From Crocodylus rhombifer (Eukaryota; Chordata; Crocodylia; Crocodylidae): DNA of 64,000 bases. How positions within the stretch are numbered: position 1 is the first letter of the stretch; every line of letters begins with the position of its first letter. Location: assembly GCA_038503035.1 (NCBI GenBank), contig JAVSML010021684.1:3516-67515 (forward strand), written 5' to 3'. Shown here in pieces: positions 56,008 through 64,000 of this stretch. The notes beneath the pieces were generated by a model, which did not search any database, was not told the origin of the DNA, and saw only the letters and a list, made by a program, of their open reading frames with translations. Position numbers and translations under genes: made by a program.

Positions 56008-56930
56008 ATTTGGGGTGCACTGATAGAGTTTTTTGGGGCTGATACTGATAGCCAAGATTTAAGGAGGTGTATTGGCCAATACCAATCCGATTTCTGATAC
56101 AGCTGCTTCCGGCTGGTAAGTCCAATGTGGTAGGAAGGGGCATGGTGGGGGCAGATCAAAACCCCTTGCAGTGAGGGAAGGAGCAGGAGCAGGGGCAGGT
56201 GCTGCCTGAGTGGTGGGGAGTGGGGGTGCCAGAGCCGCAGCTCATGAGTGAGAGTGGTTACCCTCTCTGCGTACGTCCCAGGAGGACATGGGGGGGGGGG
56301 GGGGGGGGGGGGGGACCCCCCGGGGGGTGGGGGGGGGTTTTTGGGGGGGGGGGGGGTGGGGGGGGGGGGCTGGGCTACAACCTGGGGCTCTGCAGGGCAT
56401 TTCTTGGTGGGGGCTGGACTTGGAGCGGCCACTGGTGGCACTGGGAGGATGCTGCATCCACCCCAAATTTCACTGCTGCTCCACTCCCAGCACTGCCACC
56501 ACCAGCCACCCAGTACAGCCGCAGCTAAATGCTCTGCCTCTGTGCACATGTAGGGAAGAGCTTGGGCTGCACCAAGCGGAGTGGCAGCAGAATTTGGGGT
56601 GGATGCAGCATCCTCCCAGCATCACTGGTGCCCGCTCTGAGCCCAGTCCCCACTGATAAGAGCCTCACACAGCCCTGGCTGCAGCCTGTCCTGCTCTACA
56701 CAGATCCAGGGGGCCCCCCCGCGCCCCCCCCCCCCCCCCCCGTGCACTCCTGGAGTGCAAGCAGCAGTGGGAGCCACCCTGGGGGGTCAGGCCTGGGCAG
56801 CGCCTGACCCTGCCCCCTCCTTCACTGTGGGGAGCATTGATCTACACCCCCCACATGCCCCTTTCCTCCCTCCCCTTCCACCACAACGGACTTACCAGCT
56901 GGAGGCAGATCTCCATGATGCTGGCTGTGC
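56008..56930 (+). mobile_element. GC-rich DNA element with GGGGTGCACTGATA terminus and G/C homopolymers
   Basis: The left end GGGGTGCACTGATAGAG (from 56013) with GGCTGATACTGATAGCC is the inverse of the 43.9-kb copy. The interior has a G25 tract (56290-56314), more G-runs to about 56370 and a C18 tract (56724-56741). CACAACGGACTTACCAGCTGG near 56882 is the reverse complement of the GGTAAGTCC block near 56115, so the element is symmetrical. Long Gly/Pro frames are artefacts. Confidence 0.5.
56290..56370 (+). repeat. G-rich low-complexity tract
   Basis: Near-continuous G-runs, including 25 consecutive G; a candidate G-quadruplex and a likely assembly weak point. Confidence 0.9.
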
Positions 56931-57084
56931 TCCTCAAGAAATAGGTAAATAAATGAGATTTATTGGAAAATCATAGAGCCTGCCACCTTAATTATGTTCT
57001 TTACAGTGCCAGTCTGGGTATCTTTTTTGAGAAAAAAACATCATTCTTCCTGTGCGTCTTCTTTTAGACCTCAGGCCCAAAAGC

Positions 57085-57145
57085 TTGTCCAACAGCTCTC
57101 CCAACTATACAGCTGGTCCAATAAAAGATATCAAAAATCCTTGAG
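57085..57145. repeat. Repeat tail (inverse of 48505-48570)
   Basis: CTCTCCCAACTATACAGCTG followed by GTCCAATAAAAGATATCA, the reverse complement of the phrase at 48.5 kb. Confidence 0.6.
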
Positions 57146-59089
57146 TCTCAGGCATTTCCTGAATCATCACTGCTACAACAACTTTCCAGTTCTTCATTCT
57201 TGCTCTCACCTGCTTAGCCAAGAAAGGAACACATGCTTTCTGGGCCTTGTTAATGTCCTGGGTAATCTGTCATTTCATACTAAAATACGTTAAACAATAT
57301 TTCTCAATTAATGTCACATTAGGGACACTGCAGCTGAACTAATTGCTTGCACTTTCTTGAGCATGTTAAACACTTCTCATATCATCTCACATTTCAGCTG
57401 TGAATGGTGAAATGCTAGTATAATCATACCCTGCATTATACGTTGCTGTATTAAAGAAATTTAATACCTAAAAGTATTTCTGCCCCTTTGTAATGTCGCT
57501 TTCACATTTGAATATAGTCTACAGAGAATATTTTTTAGTATTTTTTGAGATTTTCTTCCTAAATATCTATGAAGAAACTTCCATCAATGTTGGAGATCTG
57601 TTAGGTTTTAAAAATATGTGGAATTGGTGATAGTCTGTGAAGCTGGCTGTCAATACCAATCAGCTCAGAGACCAAAGTCAAGAACTAAGTGAATTTGGAA
57701 GTGCAGCTATCCTCTCTGACTTCACCTCTTGTGTAAATGCAATGTTTTTGTCACCAGGACTGCTGTTATACCACAGCTCCTTTAACTTAAAACTATTTAT
57801 TTTCTAGTATCTTTTTCCTTTTAAAAAAAATCTTTTGCACTACTGCACTGTGCATCATTTTGCCTTACATTTGTTGTATGGCGGTGAGGTTTTAAAACTT
57901 TTTTTTTTTTTTTTTTTTTTTTTGCATAACAGCCTTTGTGTGCAATGTGATATATTGAAGGGATTGTTGCAGAAATTGTTCCAAGAGTTTTCAGTGGACA
58001 GGTAAGTCAGTGGTGCATCAGACTGAATTTGTTTAAAAGCACCATCTTCTATTTCCTACATGAATGTCACTGCCAAATATGTGTATACCTAATGTAAAGA
58101 GTGTGTGGTATACACTAGTGTGCTAGGTCATGATAAAAAAAAGATAATTCAGAATGGTTTTGGTCCTTCACAAATGGTGAAGCCACAACAGTGATATCCA
58201 AATGATTCCTGAGAAGTGCCAAAAACAACCTAATATTGGATCTTTTCTGACAGGACTATATATATAAACTACAGAAAATCTCTAATAAGGGAATTTTGTA
58301 TTACTTTTTGTGGAAACCTGTCAAATGCATATTCTCCACATGGAGGATTCTAAGCACCTGTGCTGTTTTGATCAAGGACCTTTTGGAAAGCCATCCTTAC
58401 TGAGGCTTGAGTGAATGCCAACCTATGGCACCATGCACTTGGAACTTGGGCTTGTGTGAACCTCTGTTGATTCAGACCCTTTCAGACTTTTACTTGCTGT
58501 GATCATATGGAACCTGACTCTGGTACATGGACTTACTTGGGGTACAAACAGACATATAGGTGTTCTTCAAATGCTGCCCCATTTTAGAGTACTTCAATAC
58601 CCCCCCGCCCCCAAACATACAGGTCCATTCCAGCTAAAGTACTGTAGAATATTTGGGAGCTTAGGCTGTTGCTGTGCTCAGACGTGATTCCCTGGGACGC
58701 TTCCAAGGGCTCAGGTATGCTGAAGCTTCTTCCAGTACTAGTAAGTCCAGAGGTTCCGCACTTAAATAGCCTTGCTCTTCTGCCTGGGTCACACTGATCA
58801 CCAAATTTAAGATCAGAAAGGATTTTTTCCCTAGGCCCCATTGGTCACATTTTCCCCTAGGTCTCTCACGGTCATGTGGTGGTCCCTTTTCTAGGCTCTT
58901 CTGAGCATATAATGTATTTACTCAATTATGAGATGAGGCTTGCTTTGTTGAATGGAGGGGAAAAAAAACCTCATCTTACGAGTACATGCGACTTACCTGA
59001 ACTCACAATATGCACAGGGGATGGCAAGGTTAGTGAGGAGGCAGTGTGGCCAGGCACCTAGCACATGGCCAGCCAGCAAAGGGTCCCCT
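57146..59089. other. GTF2E2: Intron 6 sequence, unclassified
   Basis: AT-rich with a T25 run at 57899-57923. No gene, no further GTF2E2 exon and no clear transposon ends. Confidence 0.45.
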
Positions 59090-59432
59090 CAGTGTGCTCC
59101 CCTGATGTCACTGAAGGAAGTTGGCACACAAGGCCAGCTTGCTTCAGCACGTCATGGGTTGCTGACATAAGTCAGCAACCCCTGACACACATGCCAAGCA
59201 TGGCACACAAGGCCATTTTGCTGGGCACACCACTCAGCTGCTGCCAGCCAGAGCCCAGGTTGTTCCCAGCAGGCTGCAAGCCCTGCTGCAAGCAGACCAG
59301 GCTCAGTGGGCTGGCTGCAGCTGGGAGGCTGCAAACAGCTGCTCCAGGCTCTGGCGTGTCGGCACTCCAGCACCTTCCAAGGTAGACATTGCAGTTTTTT
59401 CAGCACTCCAGCCAAAAAACATTGCCTGCCCC
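59090..59432. mobile_element. hAT-like sequence with a head-to-head terminal pair
   Basis: GGGTTGCTGAC-ATAA-GTCAGCAACCC (59156-59181) is a perfect 11-base inverted repeat made of two hAT-like ends with almost nothing between. A further right end, AACATTGCCTGCCCCTG, lies near 59430. Boundaries are approximate. Confidence 0.4.
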
Positions 59433-59454
59433 TGATCTAGATAGTTGCAATTTT

Positions 59455-59640
59455 TTTTTTATTATTTGCAAGCTTTCACGCCCAAGCACCCTTCATCGGG
59501 CAAAGGAGAATTCAAAGATTGTAAAATTTCTCCGAGATAGAAATGAAATTTCATATTGCAGGAGAACAGAAAGCTGGGAGGGTTCTCCTGAGTAGGAAAG
59601 TTCATTTGTAAAGAGTATGTGGGTTGCTGAATTTTGCTTC
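59455..59640. repeat. Foldback repeat, diverged copy
   Basis: TTTGCAAGCTTTCACGCCC, then CACCCTTCATCGGGCAAAGG and AGATTGTAAAATTTCTCCGA correspond to the arm and loop of the 52.2-kb repeat. Confidence 0.6.
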
Positions 59641-60159
59641 CTTCTTGTTAAATCGTTCATGTTGCACAGGAGAACTAAAAGGTGGTATGGTTCTGGGTGG
59701 TAACGCTCATTTGTGAAAAAGCTGCTCGATGAATATGCAAATTAGGCTGAAACACAGGCTGGAGCCAGTTGTTTACCTCCAGGTGACCAGTGATGAGCAG
59801 GATGCTGGATTTTGCTTCTTGCTTATGTTGTGAAGTTTTCATTTCAAAATGGCTGATTACAATATCTTCCATGTTCCAGGGATATTTGTTATAGCTGAGT
59901 TCATCTAGAGGCATAGAGGCAGCCAAAACTCTTGGGGTAGAGGCGATCTTTTAGTAGACTAACTAGATAGTTGCATATTGCTACAGCCATGTTTAATTTG
60001 AAGCTTATGGTTTTCAAATTTGCTCTCCAGTTCCACATGGTTAGGGACAGTAGGATCTGACAGTAAGGAGAGGGGGAAGCAGCTGCTATGGGAAAAAGCT
60101 GGGGGGAAACAGAGAGCAAAGGCTACCTGACTTATTTTCCCTGTTGTAGTAGTGGGAGG

Positions 60160-60290
60160 GAGACAATCCAAGGCAAAATTCTAATAATTAGATTCTATAC
60201 CTGGAAAATAATAACGAATTTATAAATTTTCCATATATAGAATCTAATTATTGGGGGGCCATCTTCTATTCAAGTAACTATGGTATTACC
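60160..60290. repeat. Hairpin-forming MITE-like repeat, copy 3
   Basis: AATTAGATTCTATACCTGG and CCATATATAGAATCTAATTA form a near-perfect hairpin around an AT-rich spacer, followed by TTGGGGGGCCATCTTC and an end AGTAACTATGGTAT. It is the clearest copy of the family. Confidence 0.7.
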
Positions 60291-60629
60291 TGGCTATCTA
60301 CCATTGTAGGCTGGATGTTAGCAGTGCCTTCATTTGTCCTGTTTTTATCTGTAGAGTTCATAGAATGTTTTTTGGCATTTGAGGCTTTGTTTCTTTTAGT
60401 TGTCTGTGAGGTTTGGTGCAGTGATTTGGGGGATTTCTTTGATTAGTGAATGCCTGGAGAAGGGAATGAGCTAGACGTTCCAGGATGCCTCTTCCAGTCC
60501 TGTGTTCTTATAGGTGAATGTCTTTTCCTTCAAACTAGTTGCTTTGCTTGCTCTTATCTGCACTAGTAAATACAAACACTGAGTTAGCTAAAAGGCCTGT
60601 TTTCTTCTTGCCTTAATGCCCTTTGACTG

Positions 60630-61110
60630 GGATGTTTTCAGAATTTCCAGGGCCTTTGGGCTACACAGTGAGGGGAGGCAACTGTAGGGCAGGGACATGA
60701 GCCAGTGTCCCTATGGACTGTACAAAGGGAAGAAAGGGAGGCACTACAGGAAACTTAGGAGGGGGTTGTATCGGTCATGACAGGTGTATAAAAGGGTCCT
60801 CATGAGGAAGGGGAAGGAGACATATTTGGAAACATGGAGCAAGCACACGGCCTCTGGAGCTCTTTCAGACTCCAGATTAACATGTGAGTAACTTACCTGA
60901 AGTTTAGCCAGTAACAGTGTTCTAGAAGCGTGTCAAAAGGCTACCAAGCCACTTCTGCTTGCTCAGAAGTATTCTTTTGATACTTCTCTGACTTGTTCCT
61001 CTCCCCAAGCCTACCCCCGCTACCCAATAAAGCTGCTCGCTATAACAAGGCTTGTGGTACATGCTGGAGAAAGATTAGGCATGCCTTTTTATTCCTTTAG
61101 CTCGTCTGGC
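60630..61110 (+). mobile_element. LTR-like sequence, plus strand
   Basis: A TATA box (GTATAAAAG, about 60785) lies 240 bases before a polyadenylation signal (AATAAAGC, about 61026), with GC-poor U5-like sequence after it: the order of an LTR. A splice donor-like ATGTGAGTAA is in between. TG/CA ends and the duplication were not resolved, so it may be a solo or partial LTR of an endogenous retrovirus-like element. Confidence 0.5.
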
Positions 61111-61850
61111 TAAGGGAAGCTACTTTCCATGCTTCAGGCCATAAGAAGCACCCAGATATATCCTGCTGGGCTTAAGCAACCCCTAGGTCTACAGGGCCCG
61201 TGTATCCTGGGTGGCACAGGGCCCAAACAAAGACCTGAGTCCCAGTGGTGGCAGCACTACCCCAGGCTTTTGGGTATGCTCCAGGAAGGGGATCAGCCAC
61301 AAGTTGGCGCCCCTGGGGAAGTATCCATGGCTTGGTTTTTGGCTGGGTGCTGTGAGGTGGGTGGCTCCGTGCAGGTGCGCCCCCTGCTGGCCTGCCACGG
61401 GTGTCTATGGACAGACAAAGATGCCAGGGAAGGTGGGGAGAGATGGAGTGTCACTACTTGCAATAAGTTGTTATGTGGGGAGGGGGCAGGGGGTGTATAA
61501 GAAGAGGATGTGTCAGAGTCCAGCCAGCAGGTGGCAGCTCTTGGGAGGGAGGCAGGGAGAACACCAAAAGAGAGGCAGGAGGTAGTCCTGAGAGCCACTG
61601 AATGGGGCAAAAGGAGGAAAAAGCAGCACTATCAGAGACGCTGTTTCACCATGGCAGTTGAGCAAATTAGCCACCAGTGGTAGGCAGGGTATAGGCAGGC
61701 AGTGCTTAAAGCTGTCCTGCCACCTTTGAATGAGGTACTTGGCACTATGGGAATATATGCAAGAGAGTGACAGGTGACCGTATTCTGCATCAGCTGCACA
61801 AACTAGTAAAAGACAGCTAAATAGAAACTTCATAAATGAAGATCATTTGA
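61111..61850 (+). mobile_element. Possible leader/internal part after the LTR-like block
   Basis: Follows the LTR in the same orientation and contains GTTGGCGCCCCTGGGG near 61303, resembling the TGGCGCC core of a tRNA-Lys primer-binding site but not placed right after the LTR. 61240-61405 resembles 1000-1190. No gag or pol coding was seen. Confidence 0.3.
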
Positions 61851-63376
61851 GAGTTACCTTTTGATATCAGCATGCCATCTTCAGTTTGGTAGGTTAGCTG
61901 AGCACCTTTCTGTTCTTCTTTTCTGTTGCAGACAACTTGATTCACTACTTCCTTCCAGCTTGGCATACCATAAATCAGACAAGTGGTTTCTTAAAGGCAG
62001 TAGACAATGGTTACTGCATATGGTGTCATGCCCTGCAGCCTCCTGTAATCTGTCCATCCAGCATCACCACCTTTCTCTCCCTCCTCTCCCCATAAGGTAT
62101 TCTTTTTTTTCAAGAGATAAAATCTATTGAAGAGAGCCATAGATAAGGCCCCCAGTCAGTATCAAGAAAACCAGGTACTTTTTCATCAANNNNNNNNNNN
62201 NNNNNNNNNNNNNNNNNNNNNNNNNNNNNNNNNNNNNNNNNNNNNNNNNNNNNNNNNNNNNNNNNNNNNNNNNNNNNNNNNNNNNNNNNCCACATCTAAG
62301 GCCATCCTATCATGGCATTTCTCAAAGAAATCTAGTTTTCTCTCTCTTCCTGTTAAGATAGTGACACCTTACCAAGAAGTCATAATAAAGAATTCAAGAA
62401 TCTCCCCCAACCCAAACTTTCACTACTTTATTGGGTCCATTATGACTTACAGGCCAAAACAAATGTTTTTTTAAATAGTTCTTTATCGGTAAAGCAGCAT
62501 GATTTACTCTTCTCAGATTCTGGTGTGTGTTTGACTTAATTTGCAAAGCCACACTGGTGGGGGGGTTTTTTTGTTTTTGTTTTGTTTTGTTTTTTGTTTC
62601 TTTTTGTATCCTGACTATGGGGTGGATGTGTTTCTTTTATCCACTTGGTGGCACCCTAAATCCAAAGTGATAGTGTATGTGACCATACAGGGTAGTGTTA
62701 GCTATGTGATTATTGTCTGCTTTGCTCCTGAGTCTTTAGTTCTGTGTGATCCCTTTACCGTTGGATTCAATGTAATAGGTTGCCCTAAGTAGCCCAGTAT
62801 AATTGTAAGATGCTTTGATACTCAACACCCATCTTCAAATAAACATGGAAAAATGCAGTTGGCTGCAAGTATCCCAGTTAAAAACAAAATATCTGAATAT
62901 AGTCCGATTTATGAAGTCATTTTTAAAATGAGTTTCAGGATATTGTGTAACCACTCTAAAGAAAATTAATTTATTACATGTTCTGTTGCCCTATTTCAAC
63001 TGTACAGTTGACTCCTGTTTTATATTCTTGTTTGACAGATTTAAAATACAGAAATGGAGTTTTAACTTCAGGATAAAAAGCATTAAACATGAAAAGCCAT
63101 GATTATAGATTAACCATAGATCATCTTTTTGTATTGGCATTGGCAGTTTGTGTTTTCTGGTGTTAATTTTTCATTTTTTCTTGAGAAGACTAATATAAGA
63201 TTAAAGATTCCACTTCTCTTAGTTCCTCCTTTCCTGTGTGCTTTTTTTATGACTGCTAGAGATTGTATGCTAATTTTCTTGTCCTGTCCATACAACATGA
63301 GCTCTTAAGGGAGCTCTTATTTTTATTCTTTGTAAAACATTATAGAACTAACTTACATTTTCATTTAAATGTTTAG
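61851..63376. other. GTF2E2: Intron 6 sequence around the assembly gap
   Basis: No gene or repeat recognised outside the N run. A T/G-rich run of TTTTG units lies at about 62565-62600. Confidence 0.45.
62190..62289. other. Assembly gap, 100 N
   Basis: Exactly 100 unknown bases, the usual placeholder for a gap of unknown size. Missing sequence could be of any length. Confidence 0.98.
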
Positions 63377-63650
63377 AGTGCTGATTTTCAACCAGAGTGT
63401 CACAAGATCCTTTTAAGGGTGTCATGGGGTGCTGTGCAATATTAGCACATTATGGGTGGAAATACATATATATGTGATCCACAAGATACACCCAGAGATT
63501 TAAAATAGGAATCTACAGTATCAGAAAAGTTCTGACTTGGTGTGGTGTTTGAGTTCTCTGCAACAAAAAAAATTGCTTTATTATTTTTTCCACAGTCAAA
63601 AACGGAGGGAGAGCTAACAGCATTTTCTGAGAGGTGTTTTTAGTCTCATT
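63377..63650 (+). mobile_element. hAT-like fragment related to 16749-17022
   Basis: GCTGATTTTCAACCAGAGTG with CACAAGATCC and GGTGTCATGGGGTGCTGTG match the 16.7-kb element. The right end is unclear. Confidence 0.45.
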
Positions 63651-63664
63651 TGGAGTGCATTGAG

Positions 63665-64000
63665 CAGGGGTGGGCAATTATTTTGGGCAGAGAAACACTT
63701 ACCCAATTTTGGCAAGCTGTTGAGGGCCACATGAGTAGTAGCCCCACCCCTTAACAGGTGCCCCACCTCCTGGTTGCCATCTTGTGACTGGAAGTCCCAC
63801 CCCCTAACCCCTGACCTTTGCCACCAGAAGTCCCTCCCCTGCCCCCAGAAGTACTCCTTTCAGCAAGGAGTTTTGCCATCTTGGAATCAGAAAAATACCA
63901 AATTGTGTTCTAAAAAGTGATCATCTGAAACATTCATTAATTTGATTTAGAAAATTATTTTTGTCGTGCTTTACATGCGTTTGTGTAGTGTACATAGAGG
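63665..64000 (+). mobile_element. hAT-like family A, left part, cut by the window end
   Basis: Starts CAGGGGTGGGCAATTATTTT, the best preserved family left end here, and follows 40241-40560 closely to the last base of the window. Confidence 0.8.

Noticed and set aside
55980..56656. Gly-rich and Pro-rich frames around the G25 tract
   Set aside because: Direct translation of homopolymers and CCNCCN-type sequence; not evidence of a gene.

Overview
This window looks like a single locus from a reptile-type vertebrate genome, most likely a crocodilian or a turtle. The evidence is abundant CR1-type LINE debris on both strands, many short hAT-like DNA transposons, foldback (MITE-like) repeats, an AT-rich background, a CpG-island promoter, and two vertebrate genes recognisable from their proteins. 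Assignment to a species or order is inference; I ran no searches.

The main gene is GTF2E2 (TFIIE beta subunit) on the + strand. A CpG island at about 4640-5320 holds the promoter and a probable non-coding exon 1 ending at 5063. Coding exons are 5773-5935, 44389-44480, 49040-49147, 51947-52129 and 54473-54566. All are flanked by AG/GT, all join in frame, and together they encode residues 1-213 plus the first base of codon 214. Human TFIIE beta is about 291 residues, so the last quarter lies beyond base 64000 or, less likely, in the 100-N gap at 62190-62289. The second gene is SMIM18 on the - strand (CDS 26485-26778). It encodes a 97-residue single-pass membrane protein and sits inside the 38.5-kb second intron of GTF2E2, the same nested antisense arrangement known in mammals.

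Layout: 1-4600 is upstream intergenic DNA with a possible LTR and a minus-strand CR1. 4640-5770 is promoter, exon 1 and intron 1. 5936-44388 is intron 2, filled with hAT-like elements (6.0-8.8, 12.7-13.9 and 40.2-41.8 kb), LINE remnants (11.9-12.5, 17.4-20.6, 20.9-23.1, 34.5-35.1 and 36.9-40.0 kb), a TIR element (24.6-25.7 kb) and SMIM18; 28.9-34.5 kb is quiet and AT-rich. 44481-54472 holds introns 3-5 with a decayed DIRS-like retroelement, hAT and foldback elements. 54567-64000 is the start of intron 6, with a LINE C-terminal fragment, G-rich repeats, an LTR-like block, the assembly gap and the left end of another hAT copy.

I found no operon, CRISPR array, rRNA or tRNA, and no convincing new multi-gene system. 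The most interesting signals are structural: two hAT elements sharing one target site, a perfect 32-bp-arm palindrome, several foldback families with shared hairpins, and a small membrane-type ORF upstream of SMIM18.
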